A stretch of DNA of 64,000 nucleotides. It comes from Microbulbifer harenosus (GTDB lineage Bacteria; Pseudomonadota; Gammaproteobacteria; Pseudomonadales; Cellvibrionaceae). Below the pieces are notes generated by a model, which saw nothing but the letters and a program-made list of their open reading frames with translations, did not search any database and was not told where the DNA came from. Both the position numbers and the translations under genes were made by a program. Positions 34,166 through 46,700 of the stretch are shown in pieces (the first letter of the stretch is position 1; each line of letters starts with the position of its first letter). Location of the stretch: the NCBI RefSeq assembly GCF_005771435.1, contig NZ_VANI01000011.1:124001-188000 (forward strand), in the 5' to 3' direction.

Positions 34166-37100
34166 GCTGGCTCTGGTTCCAGCAGTTCTTTGACCAGCAA
34201 GTGCAGGCCGCTGCCATGGGAGCCTTTAAAGAAAAGGAGGTCTTCGTCGTCAATGGAATTTAGGATTTCATGTTTGAGCTGTGATGAATCCTGATAGGCA
34301 GCGCTATTTATTCCTTGTTCTATTAGGGTTTCATTGATGCTCCCGATTTCCTGGCCCAGCAAGAGCACCCGATCTGCACCTGTTTCTGTGATGTGGGGGA
34401 CTAAATCATGGTGAAATTGTTTTGACTGCTTACCCAATTCGCGCATATCTCCGAGAACCAGTATTTTTTTTGCGGTATGGCGCGATAATTTTGTTTCCCC
34501 GGCGAGGCGTAATGCGGCCTTCATGGATGCGGGGTTGGCATTGTAGGCCTCGTCAATGAGATGGACCTGTTTCCCTTGTATTTGTACCCGAGAAAAATCA
34601 CCGCGCCCGGGCAAAGGTTTGAACAGGGGCAGTAATGGCAGTGCTACTTCAATATTCAGCCCAAGCGTATGGATGGCGGTAAGGCATGCGAGGCTGTTAA
34701 TGGCCATATGCCGCCCGCGGGCCCCGGGAGTGAACTCAATGTCTCTACCGTTCGCACTTATGACGGTTCTCCCTGTATCTGCTGTGTAGTCCTTTAGCCG
34801 AAAGTGGCTATGAGGGTGCTCGCCAAAGGTGGCCACCCTTAGCTGGTGTTTACGCGCTTCGGCTTCGATGATTGGCCACTCTGGAATATCCCTGTTGATA
34901 ACGGCAATACCGCCGGGTTTCATTCCCGAGAAAATACGGCTTTTTTTTCTGGCTATTTCTTCCGTATTGTTGTGGTACTCAAGGTGGGCGGGGTGGATGT
35001 TGGTGATCATTGCCACGTCGGGCCTGGCGATGGCAGAGTTCAGTTGCATGTTGCCTACCGCCATTTCCAGTACAGTAAATGGTGCATTCCATGGGATGGA
35101 GGCCAGGTTCCAGGATATGCCTAGGGGAAGATTGGCATTGTGCTCGGTTTTTCCGATGGTTCCCCAGGCACGTAGCAGGTGATGAAGCAGCGCGACCGTG
35201 GTGGTTTTACCGGAGCTGCCGGTAATACCTATTATCTTCCCTTGGATCTGGCTTCTTGCGTAGCGGCCCATATTCAGAATGGCATTTCTCAGGTCGGGAA
35301 CCCGCAGTATTGGCGTCGAGTCTGGGAGAGAAAATTCCGGGTCATCGGTAATGACTGCCTGCGGTTTATACGAAAGTGTATTCAGGCGATGTGGGGGAAT
35401 GAATCTGTCTCCATTTTTCGGCCTCACTACCACGATATTCCCGGGGCGCATGCCTGGGGGGAATATACAAAGACCAGTGGCTCGCCAGGTGGGCGATTGG
35501 GGCGGTGTTATCCAGCTGCCCGAGGTTGCGCTTACGAGATTTTCCGTATTCCAGTTGTCCGATACTGTTGCGAATCCAGTTTGACTTGCTGTGGATATAG
35601 CGCGTGTGGCGTTTTGTGTGCACTTGTTCTGGAGATAATTTCGATAGGCGACGAACCCAGAAAGGTAATGCTCCACATCATCAATTCGGACGCGGAAAGC
35701 GTGGTGTCTGATAAAGAAACTACCAAGAATCTTTCCTGGTTTTTCGAAGTACATGGCGTATTCCGGCCAGAAGTGGCCGTTTAGCAGATAGTGGGCTCGA
35801 TACTCAAGGGCCGCATGAAATTTTTCCAGGTCAACGCGGGCGAGTAGATGGCTGAACGTATTCTTCTGCTGCATTCGGGTCAGCATGCGCTCGGCGGCCA
35901 TCATCAATTCCAGAAGTGTTGGGAATGTGGTGATGCGCTCCAGCACAAAATCCAGATACTCGGAGAAATTATCTATGCCGAACTGGAAATATTTTTCCTC
36001 CGGCCGATAGAGTGTCAGCTCATTGACGCAGTAGCTCAGCCAGTGATCATGTGCTCGCCAGTGCTTGGCTTTGATAAAGTGCTCAAACGCCTTTTCCACA
36101 GCGGTGAGCCAGCGGTCGTCTCTTGTCAGTCCGTAGAGCCTCATTAACCCAAAGGCGGCCTCACCGTCGTAGTAGATAATGCGAAACTTTTCCTTGACCG
36201 CAAGTGAAGGGTATTCCAGCACGTGAACAAATTTTCCGCTCTGAGGGTCCTGCATGTGGCAGATTCCCAGCGCCAGTTGTTCCATCAGGGTGAGAAATGC
36301 GTCATCGCCGGTCAATGTGGTGTACTTTACGAGTGCGAGAAGGCAAACGCCATTACCTCCCAGCTTTATCTCTCTGCTGCTCTCGACTAAAAATGCGGCG
36401 GTGGAGCCGTTGGGAAGTCGTGCGGTTTTGATCAATCGGCTAGTTAGATATTCCAGCGCCTGAAGAATGGCTGACTTGAGACCTTCGTCGCCGGTGACTT
36501 CCCAGGCTTCCAGCATCGAGTAGATACTGCTGGCGTGACGGAGGTTGTTATAGGCCGCAATCGGTCGGTCGAAACAGGGGTGCCAGCCATAGCGGAATTG
36601 ACCGTTCTTTTTCACTTGGCTGGCGAGGTATGTGCTGCTGTCTCTGATTAGCCGGTATACACAGTCTTCATCGAGTTCCTGGATGATTCTGCGCCCCGCA
36701 TCGCGATTTGGTCCGTTGAGTGGTAAAGGTCCTTCTGTGTTGCTGCAAAAGATTCCTCTGGTAAACAGCAGGTACACCGCTCTCTCAGGAGAAAAATCCA
36801 GCTTTATTTCCGATCCATAACGCTTCTTTGCGTAAATGATGAAATTCTTTTCATTGATGATGGCATGAGTGATCTGGTTGCCACCATAGAGCATCGCATT
36901 GGCATTCAACTCTGGTTCGAGAAAGCTGAATTTGAAGTCTGGATCAAGTGCGATACCGCGGCGGAAATAATTGCGCTTGGTTATCTCCAGTACATCTTTT
37001 AGTTGCCTCCAGGTGGATTCCCGGCTAGTGAAAACCCAGTCAACCCGCAGCCAGCAAACATCAAGCTTCTCGGTTTCCGCCAGTTCCAACGCGCAGGCCT

Positions 37101-37266
37101 GGCCTTCCTCCCAGGCCTGGAGAAAGCTTTGCCCTTGTACGTGGACGACGCTTGCCCGACGTTGGCTGTCACAAAGGGAAAAATACAGGGTATAGGGTGG
37201 GCGCAGTCTGGAAAGTTCCTGCTCTACGGAGGGACGAATGCGGGTGAGTAGTTCTGTTAATGACAT
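34159..37266 (-). CDS. Two-part protein: N-terminal helical (alpha/alpha-toroid-like) region fused to a MurF-type ligase
   Basis: A 1035-residue protein. The first 570 or so residues do not match a family I can name. They include DCVYRLIRDSSTYLASQVKK, RYGWHPCFDRPIAAYNNLRH, SIYSMLEAWEVTGDEGL, FRIIYYDGEAAFGLMRLYG and KHWRAHDHWLSYCVNELTLY, spaced like the repeated helical hairpins of six-hairpin glycosidase/epimerase-type toroids. From about residue 600 a complete Mur ligase follows: GITGSSGKTTTV P-loop (about 695), TNIHPAHLEYHNN, VINRD, LIDEAYNANPASMKAAL and VLGDMRELG. It therefore probably ligates an amino acid or peptide to a carboxylate using ATP, perhaps on a glycan handled by the N-terminal half. 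This is not the housekeeping MurF, which is usually about 450 residues and lies in the dcw cluster. Function is unknown. Confidence 0.72.
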   Translation of the reverse strand: MSLTELLTRIRPSVEQELSRLRPPYTLYFSLCDSQRRASVVHVQGQSFLQAWEEGQACALELAETEKLDVCWLRVDWVFTSRESTWRQLKDVLEITKRNYFRRGIALDPDFKFSFLEPELNANAMLYGGNQITHAIINEKNFIIYAKKRYGSEIKLDFSPERAVYLLFTRGIFCSNTEGPLPLNGPNRDAGRRIIQELDEDCVYRLIRDSSTYLASQVKKNGQFRYGWHPCFDRPIAAYNNLRHASSIYSMLEAWEVTGDEGLKSAILQALEYLTSRLIKTARLPNGSTAAFLVESSREIKLGGNGVCLLALVKYTTLTGDDAFLTLMEQLALGICHMQDPQSGKFVHVLEYPSLAVKEKFRIIYYDGEAAFGLMRLYGLTRDDRWLTAVEKAFEHFIKAKHWRAHDHWLSYCVNELTLYRPEEKYFQFGIDNFSEYLDFVLERITTFPTLLELMMAAERMLTRMQQKNTFSHLLARVDLEKFHAALEYRAHYLLNGHFWPEYAMYFEKPGKILGSFFIRHHAFRVRIDDVEHYLSGFVAYRNYLQNKCTQNATRAISTASQTGFATVSDNWNTENLVSATSGSWITPPQSPTWRATGLCIFPPGMRPGNIVVVRPKNGDRFIPPHRLNTLSYKPQAVITDDPEFSLPDSTPILRVPDLRNAILNMGRYARSQIQGKIIGITGSSGKTTTVALLHHLLRAWGTIGKTEHNANLPLGISWNLASIPWNAPFTVLEMAVGNMQLNSAIARPDVAMITNIHPAHLEYHNNTEEIARKKSRIFSGMKPGGIAVINRDIPEWPIIEAEARKHQLRVATFGEHPHSHFRLKDYTADTGRTVISANGRDIEFTPGARGRHMAINSLACLTAIHTLGLNIEVALPLLPLFKPLPGRGDFSRVQIQGKQVHLIDEAYNANPASMKAALRLAGETKLSRHTAKKILVLGDMRELGKQSKQFHHDLVPHITETGADRVLLLGQEIGSINETLIEQGINSAAYQDSSQLKHEILNSIDDEDLLFFKGSHGSGLHLLVKELLEPEPAN

Positions 37267-37360
37267 GGCTTCCCTGCCTTTTATTTACATTTTTATTCAC
37301 TGGTACGCGGCTACAGGCGCAACTTCGCACATCGCGTCTATTATAGTTCCTGCTCTGTAT

Positions 37361-37599
37361 TTGGACGGGAGTGGCGCGAAACTATACTTGTATTGTCCCG
37401 GGAAGACTCCCCCATCGCGAGACGAGGTGGAGTGCCAAGAAGAAGCGGTCCGTAACGGAGACTGAACATGACCGTAAATAGACCCACAGCGGGTAACCAC
37501 TGGTCTGAGATTGATTTCAGCGAGTGAAAAAGCGGGAAGTTTCAGTCAGCTTGATTGGGTAAATGGGGTGAGCGGTCGATATTTATCGGCCGCTTTTCT
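37361..37599 (+). ncRNA. Candidate small RNA with promoter-like boxes and terminator
   Basis: The 730-bp gap between the MurF-like gene and chiA contains a promoter-like pair (TTGGAC at 37361-37366 and TATACT at 37383-37388, 16-bp spacer) and about 200 bp later an interrupted hairpin (AGCGG-T-CGAT/ATCG-G-CCGCT, 37571-37593) followed by TTTTCTTTT. No convincing protein is encoded between them. Several GGA triplets (GGGAAGAC, GTGGAGTG, ACGGAGAC, GCGGGAAG) recall RsmY/CsrB-type RNAs, but this is weak. The class is unknown and transcription is unproven. Confidence 0.35.
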
Positions 37600-37770
37600 T
37601 TTGGCGTCATCTTATGGCTGCTATATAGGGGATCGATGCCCAGGCACGATCTGGGTCCGATTTCGCGAGAACTACCGCGCCACAAGCCGGCTTCCGGGTG
37701 TGACTTACCTCTCAGGACTGCCTTAGAAGGCTGGTCAACACGACCTGTACCGGAGTATTGTGAAAACTTG

Positions 37771-37815
37771 ATGACATCGCTGTCATTTTCTTGATAAAAA
37801 TGACAGCGATGTCAT
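37771..37815. promoter_or_regulatory. Double NagR-type (LacI family) operator upstream of chiA
   Basis: Two 14-bp sites, TGACATCGCTGTCA (37772-37785) and TGACAGCGATGTCA (37801-37814), both fit TGACANCGNTGTCA, the operator recorded for NagR-type regulators of chitin and N-acetylglucosamine genes in Shewanella and relatives. Centres are 29 bp apart. The two sites are mutually inverted, so the region also forms a long hairpin. The chitinase gene starts 188 bp downstream. Induction by GlcNAc or chitobiose is expected from the family; the regulator gene is outside the window. Confidence 0.82.
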
Positions 37816-37996
37816 TGTGCCCGGGTCACAGCGGGCACCAGAGGTACCTGTTCTCAGAACAGACAAGAAGTACCGGCATGGAGGTAGTTATGCCGTTCAA
37901 TCGGGGGCAGCGAAGCCCGTTGAGGTATGACGGAACAACACTTCGTTGCTCTCATTGATATAGATCCTGATCAATACAAAGATAACGACAAGGTGA

Positions 37997-40879
<2,883 letters not shown>

Positions 40880-40911
40880 GCCCTTTATGTAAACGTGTGG
40901 TATTGCAGTAC

Positions 40912-40943
40912 ACAGGGGGCGCATTCGCGCCCTCTGTTTTTCT
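40912..40943 (+). terminator. Terminator after chiA
   Basis: ACAGGGGGCGC at 40912-40922 pairs with GCGCCCTCTGT at 40927-40937 (one G-U pair) around ATTC, followed by TTTTCT. It would attenuate read-through into the second chitinase gene, so that gene may have its own promoter or rely on partial read-through. Confidence 0.85.
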
Positions 40944-40976
40944 TTCAGCGAATAACTCAAATAAAAGGAACACATC

Positions 40977-42545
40977 ATGAAAAGAAGTCTGCTGAGTATT
41001 GTCGCCCTCGGGCTGCTTGCCGCAGAGGCCGCTGCGGTGGACTGCAGCGCGCGCCCGAACTGGGAGAGCAGTGCGATCTATGTGGGCGGGAATGCCGTTC
41101 AGCATCTGGGCAACGGCTACACCGCCAATTACTGGACCCAGAACAATAACCCCGTGACCAACTCCGGAACCTGGGCGCACTGGAAATACGATGGTGCCTG
41201 TGACGGTAGCTCGTCCAGCTCCTCGTCCAGTTCTTCCAGTTCGTCATCGAGTTCCTCCAGTTCGTCTTCCTCCAGCTCCTCCTCCTCCAGTTCCAGCGGT
41301 GGTTCCGGCGGCGGCTTGTGTACCTCGCTGCAGTATGTTGCTGGTACCAGTTACACCGCCGGTCAGCAGGTGCAGAACGTGGGGCTCGAATTCCAGTGCA
41401 ATATTGCCGGCTGGTGTTCATCTTCCGCGGCCTGGGCCTACGAGCCGGGTGTGGGAATGCACTGGCAGGATGCCTGGAGTCAGGTTGGGGATTGCGCCGG
41501 CTCATCCTCCAGCTCATCTTCCAGCAGTAGCGGGGCTAGCTCGTCCTCCGGTTCCTCTTCCTCTGGCGGTAGCTCGTCAGGTGGCAACAGCGGCCTGCTG
41601 CCAAAACACGCGCTGGTCGGTTACTGGCACAACTTCGACAATGGCTCTGGCCTGTACCGCATCAGCGACGTGTCCGATGTGTGGGATGTGATTGTTGTGG
41701 CTTTTGTGGACGACGCAGGTAACGGCAACATTGCATTTAATCTGGATCCGGGCCTCGACAAGCAACAGTTCATTGCCGATATTGCGGCCAAGCGCGCTGC
41801 CGGCAAGATCGTCATTGCCTCTTACGGTGGTGAGAAGGGCACTGTGACGCTGAACACCGATGAGAATGTGGCTAACTTTGTCAGCAGCACCGCCGCGATG
41901 ATTGACGAGTACGGTTTCGACGGTATCGACATCGATCTGGAATCCGGCGCGGGCGTGATGCACGGTGCACCGGTGATCCAGAACATGGTGAAGGCGGTCA
42001 AACAGTTGAAGCAGCTCTATCCCGGCATGTACCTGTCCATGGCGCCAGAACACCCCTATGTTCAGGGTGGCTACGTGTCCTACACCGGCATCTGGGGTGC
42101 CTACCTGCCGATGATCGATCAACTGCGCGACGATCTGGATTTACTGCATGTACAGCTTTATAACAACGGCGGTCTTGCCACGCCTTACAATGGCTCGGCC
42201 TACGCGGCGGGCTCAGTGGACATGATGGTGGCGTCCGCTTTAATGCTGATTGAGGGCTTCCCGCTGGGTTACGGTAGTGCGGGTTTCTTCGAAGGGTTGC
42301 GACCGGATCAAGTTGGTCTGGCGTTGCCATCCGGACCCAGCGCCGCAGGTAGTGGCTTTGCCACCACTGCGGATATCAACCGTGCACTGGACTGCCTGAC
42401 CCAACAGCTGAACTGCGCAACTCTGACACCAAGCCAGGCCTATCCATCCTTCAATGGTGTGATGACCTGGTCTATCAATTGGGACATGCACGATGGTGGT
42501 ATTTTCTCCGGCCCCGTGGGCAGCCATGTGCACAACCTGCCGTAA
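40977..42545 (+). CDS. GH18 chitinase with two CBM5/12 modules and poly-Ser linkers
   Basis: A 522-residue secreted chitinase. Signal peptide MKRSLLSIVALGLLAAEAAA; a first CBM5/12 (PNWESSAIYVGGNAVQHLGN ... YWTQNNNPV, about residues 25-75); a poly-Ser linker of about 30 residues; a second, divergent chitin-binding-like module with QYVAGTSYTAGQQVQNVGLE and paired cysteines; a second poly-Ser/Gly linker; then a compact GH18 catalytic domain (about 205-520) with the DxxDxDxE motif FDGIDIDLESGAG and SMAPEHPYVQGG. It resembles the ChiC/ChiD type of endo-chitinase. Poly-Ser linkers of this length are typical of Cellvibrionales secreted hydrolases. GGAACACATC upstream of ATG 40977 gives the start. 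Confidence 0.93.
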   Translation: MKRSLLSIVALGLLAAEAAAVDCSARPNWESSAIYVGGNAVQHLGNGYTANYWTQNNNPVTNSGTWAHWKYDGACDGSSSSSSSSSSSSSSSSSSSSSSSSSSSSSSGGSGGGLCTSLQYVAGTSYTAGQQVQNVGLEFQCNIAGWCSSSAAWAYEPGVGMHWQDAWSQVGDCAGSSSSSSSSSSGASSSSGSSSSGGSSSGGNSGLLPKHALVGYWHNFDNGSGLYRISDVSDVWDVIVVAFVDDAGNGNIAFNLDPGLDKQQFIADIAAKRAAGKIVIASYGGEKGTVTLNTDENVANFVSSTAAMIDEYGFDGIDIDLESGAGVMHGAPVIQNMVKAVKQLKQLYPGMYLSMAPEHPYVQGGYVSYTGIWGAYLPMIDQLRDDLDLLHVQLYNNGGLATPYNGSAYAAGSVDMMVASALMLIEGFPLGYGSAGFFEGLRPDQVGLALPSGPSAAGSGFATTADINRALDCLTQQLNCATLTPSQAYPSFNGVMTWSINWDMHDGGIFSGPVGSHVHNLP

Positions 42546-42573
42546 TCGAGTGTTGTGATTACGCCGATGTGTT

Positions 42574-42608
42574 AAAAAAATCCCCGCACCAGTATGCCGG
42601 TGCGGGGA
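42574..42608 (-). terminator. Terminator of the S1/P1 nuclease gene
   Basis: TCCCCGCACC at 42581-42590 pairs perfectly with GGTGCGGGGA at 42599-42608, and the A7 run at 42574-42580 becomes a T run when transcribed leftward. It therefore ends the minus-strand nuclease transcript. Confidence 0.88.
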
Positions 42609-42644
42609 TGGATGTATGCTCTCATGCCACGGGCACCCCGTCGG

Positions 42645-43457
42645 TCAGTGTTCGCGGGCGCCAAGAGCTCGATTGATGACGCCCGCCAGTCTAACGCCGC
42701 CCTGGCGCAGGCGCTGTTCAACAAAGGCCCGGTTGCGCTGGTAGTAGTCTTCCCCCAGAAATTTCTCCGCTGTGTACGCATAACTGTGTGCCAACGCGTG
42801 GGACTCTGCCGCCCACTCTTCGCTATGGCTGCGCTGCCAGGCTGAACGCTGCGCCTCGGTGATTTCCCATTGTTGCCGTTGGGCATACTTCCTCCAGTCT
42901 TCTGCAAAACCGGCGGGTAAATAGACGTCCCATAACGCATGCAGATTGGTGGGGAATCCGAAGAACTGCACTTCTATATCATTGCCACCGCGGTCCTCCC
43001 GCAGTCCGGTGTGCATCGGTTGGTGCAGGTCGCCCACAAAATGGGCAACAAACAACAAGGCCTCTGCGCGCTCGCTCTCTGTGGTATCCGGGCTGCGCAA
43101 AATTTCTTCATATTTCTCCAGTGCTTTCACAATACAGCCCGCGGGCGGGCAGTCTCTGGCTTCCACGTAGCCGTGCCAGTCGCGTGGAAGGTTGATGTAG
43201 TGCAGTGGTGCCGTCCATTTGTATTGCTCATCGTGGCGAATACGGTCGGCCCAGGTACTGGCTTCGGCCAGCCCAGGTTCCCCGGCAATCTGCAGCAGTT
43301 CAGTTACCCGGGATTTCACCTCCGGTTGCAGAAAGCCCCAGGCAATTTCTCCCACAATCTGGTGGCCATTGTCACCCCACGCCTGCGCATTCGCAGCGCT
43401 CAGAAGCAGAGAGAGGTTGAGGAGTATCCCGGCCAGGAAACGTTTTTCTGACTTCAC
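42645..43457 (-). CDS. Secreted S1/P1-type single-strand nuclease
   Basis: A 270-residue protein with a signal peptide (LAGILLNLSLLLSAANAQA) whose cleavage leaves the mature N-terminal Trp that binds zinc in this family (WGDNGHQIVGEIAW). Other zinc ligands are visible: ASTWADRIRH, WTAPLHYINLP, LFVAHFVGDLHQPMH and NDIEVQFFGFPTNLHALWD. S1/P1 nucleases cut single-stranded RNA and DNA to 5'-mononucleotides and also remove 3'-phosphates. It is divergent from the large TonB receptor, with two RutR-like sites between, so it is a good candidate for the extracellular step of nucleic-acid feeding. Confidence 0.93.
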   Translation of the reverse strand: MKSEKRFLAGILLNLSLLLSAANAQAWGDNGHQIVGEIAWGFLQPEVKSRVTELLQIAGEPGLAEASTWADRIRHDEQYKWTAPLHYINLPRDWHGYVEARDCPPAGCIVKALEKYEEILRSPDTTESERAEALLFVAHFVGDLHQPMHTGLREDRGGNDIEVQFFGFPTNLHALWDVYLPAGFAEDWRKYAQRQQWEITEAQRSAWQRSHSEEWAAESHALAHSYAYTAEKFLGEDYYQRNRAFVEQRLRQGGVRLAGVINRALGAREH

Positions 43458-43516
43458 TTTGCGCCCCCTTTGTCATTTTTGGATTCCCTATATTACTCGC
43501 ATTCCGTCATAAAAAG

Positions 43517-43532
43517 CTGAACAAGCGGACAG
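43517..43532. promoter_or_regulatory. RutR-like operator, nuclease-proximal site
   Basis: CTGAACAAGCGGACAG matches 9 of the 14 defined bases of the RutR box TTGACCA-NN-TGGTCAA. It shares the flank AAAAAGCTGA with the site at 51632. It lies 60 bp upstream of the nuclease start. Confidence 0.5.
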
Positions 43533-43567
43533 GTTTTTGGCATGAAAGTTGCTGGATCATTTTTATG

Positions 43568-43583
43568 TTGTCCTATTGGTCAA
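43568..43583. promoter_or_regulatory. RutR-like operator, receptor-proximal site
   Basis: TTGTCCTATTGGTCAA matches 12 of the 14 defined bases of the RutR box TTGACCA-NN-TGGTCAA, the best match in the window. It lies 155 bp upstream of the TonB receptor and 110 bp upstream of the nuclease gene. Confidence 0.65.
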
Positions 43584-43738
43584 CATTCTGGAAGTTTTAA
43601 CGTCGGTGTCACATTTCTCGCCGAGAATCTCGCCACACCGACTTCCGCCGCCAACGGTGACGACGGATACGGATAACGACAAACATCGAATTACAACGAC
43701 GGTCGTTGTTAAGGCCATCTGACAATGAGGAGAACTTC

Positions 43739-46700
43739 ATGAAACGCAGTCTTTTCCCACATGGACTTTTGTCTGTCGCCGTGATGTCGGCGATGGGTGT
43801 GGCGCCGATGGCCATTGCTCAGGAAACCAGCACCGCCATTCGCGGTATCGTGACCGGTGCGGATGGCCAGCCAGTGGATAATGCCAAGGTCATCGCCATT
43901 CATACCCCGTCCAACAGCCGTCGTGAAATTCTCTCCAGTGAATCCGGCCGCTTCAGTCTGAATGGCCTGCGTGTGGGTGGGCCCTACACTATCCGCGTGG
44001 AGTCGGACGAGGGCGAAGAGGTTCTGAATGACATCTACCTGAGCCTGGGCTCACCGCTGACTCTTCCCATTGACCTGGGTGCGTCAGGCCCTGAATTGAA
44101 TGCGGTTGAAGAGGTGGTCGTGGTTGGCGAGGTTCAGACTTACACCAACCGCGGTTCCAGTGGTGTCTTTGGTGAAGATCAGATTGCGAACACCGCCACT
44201 TTCAGTCGTGACATCAAAGAGGTGATTCGCGCCAATCCGCTGGCGTCAGTCAGCCCTGATGGCGTCGAGCTGAGCATCGCCGGCAGCAATCCACGCTACA
44301 ACTCCATCACCATCGACAGCGTGGGCATCAACGATACCTTCGGCCTCAACTACAGTGGTTATCCTACCACCCGTCCACCCATTGCCCTGGATTCCGTGGA
44401 GCAGCTCTCCGTTGAGTACGCGCCCTTCAATGCGCGCAAGGGCAAGTTTTCCGGTGGCAATATCAATGCCGTAACCAAGTCCGGTACCAATGAGTTCCAT
44501 GGCAGTGCATTCTTCGAATCCGTGCCCTGGACTGGAACTGCGAAAGACGACAAATTGTCAGAAGACGGCTCGGTAACTGAGTACGATATCGACAACGAAG
44601 AGGAAACTGTGGGCCTCACGTTCAGCGGCCCCATCCTTCAGGACAAACTGTTCTTTTTCACTTCCTATGAAAAATGGGAAGAGGAACTGGTGTTCAATTA
44701 CGACCTGGACTCGCTGGCCGGACACCAGGTTACTACCGCAGAGCGGGACCGGGTTCTGCAGATTATGCAGGATGTATACGGCGTGAGCGACGGCATCGGC
44801 GCGGCGCCATCTCCCGATAGCGACGAAAAACTGCTGGTAAAACTTGACTGGAACATCAGCGACGACCACCGCGCCGACTTCACTTACAACAAGCAGGAAG
44901 GCAAGGCCGGTCGCAACTACACCGATGACAATGGAACTCTCCGCCTCTCGTCCAACTTCCGCGTAGCCGCGGAGGACAACACCTTCTACTCGGCACACCT
45001 TTTTTCCGATTGGAGCGATGCCTTCAGTACCGAGGTGAATCTTTCCTACAAGGACTATGCGCGCAGTTCCGTGAACAGTTCCAACTGGGGAGAAATCAAT
45101 ATCCAGACCGAGGACGGCAGTATTGTTGCCGGCCAGGACGACAGTTACCAGGCGAATGAACTGGCCAACGAGGTCTGGACCTTCGGTGTGCATGGCACCT
45201 ATCTGGCGGGTGATGTCCAGTACCGTTTTGGTGCGGAAATGGAAGACACCTGGAACTACAACCTCTACGGCCGCAATGCCGACGGTACCTGGTACTTCGA
45301 TAGCATCGACGATTTTGAAAATCAGGTTATCGGCGACTTCACCTATGGCAATGCCTACACCAATGATATTCAGGACATAGCCTACGACGTCAGCGCTACC
45401 ACTTACGCCCTCTACGGCGAGGCTACTCTGGAACCCTTCGCCGGTTTCGAACTGGTGGCCGGTTTGCGCTATGAAACCCAGTCTGTCGACAGCACCCCGG
45501 GTCTGAACCAGAACTTCCTGGATACCTACGGTTATGCGAATACCGAGAACCTGGACGGCCGCGATATCTGGCTGCCGCGTGTCGGCTTCACCTGGGACCT
45601 GCGCGACGATCTGACCCTGCGCGGCGGGGTGGGTCGATACAGTGGCGGTACGCCGTTGGTGTGGATTTCCAATGCCTACACCAACGATGGCACCACGCTG
45701 GACTCCGTTACTCTCAGCAGCCTGGATCCGGGTTTGGTGGATTTTACGCGTGTGCCCCAGTTGGCCATGGACGCCTTGGCCGCCGGTACCGGTAGCACCA
45801 ACAACATAGATCCCAACTTTGAGCTGCCATCGGACTGGCGCTATCAGTTGGCCGCGGACTACGCCTTCGATATTCCCGGCGTGGGCGAGGATTTCAACTG
45901 GACGACGGAACTGACCTACACGGACCGCCAGGACTCCGTGTACTGGCGCGACCTGTCGCGGGTAGACAGCGGCAACAGAACCGTGGACGGGCGCATTATC
46001 TGGGACAATGTCTACACCGGCACTGAGCTTGAAGGCAACTACGATCTGGAACTGACCAACGTGGACGATGGTGGCCGGAGCATCATCTGGACCACCTCAC
46101 TGGATAAGGCCTTCGACAACGGTCTCTCTTTCAACCTGTCCTATACCAATCAGGACATTACCGAGGTCAACCCGGGCACCAGTTCCACCGCCACATCCAA
46201 CTACCAGTACGAGGTGACGGAGAACCGCAACGAACCGCTCGAGGGTACGGCCTACTACGAAGTAGAACATCGCTTTGTGCTGAACCTGGGCTACCGCACG
46301 GAATTTGTGCCTGGTTACGCCACCAACTTTAACCTGTTCTGGGAGCGCCGCTCCGGGCGCCCATTCTCCTGGGTGCTGGGTTCTTATCGGGATGACGATC
46401 TCGGCGACCAGAGCGCGTTCTACCAGTCTGACGTCTACCTGCCCTATATCCCCACTGGCGCGGACGATCCCGCGGTGGATTTCGCCAGCGGTCTGAGCTA
46501 CGAGGAGATCATGGCATTTGCGGAGGCGGCAGGTGTGGCTGGTTATGCCGGTGGTTATGTCGACAAGTACTCCGGCACCCAACCCTGGGTAACCACCATG
46601 GACCTGGCCATTACTCAGGAAGTGCCTGGGTTCCTGCCGGAGCACCGCGGTATCCTTTACTTCACCATCGACAATTTCGCTAACCTGCTGAACGATGACT

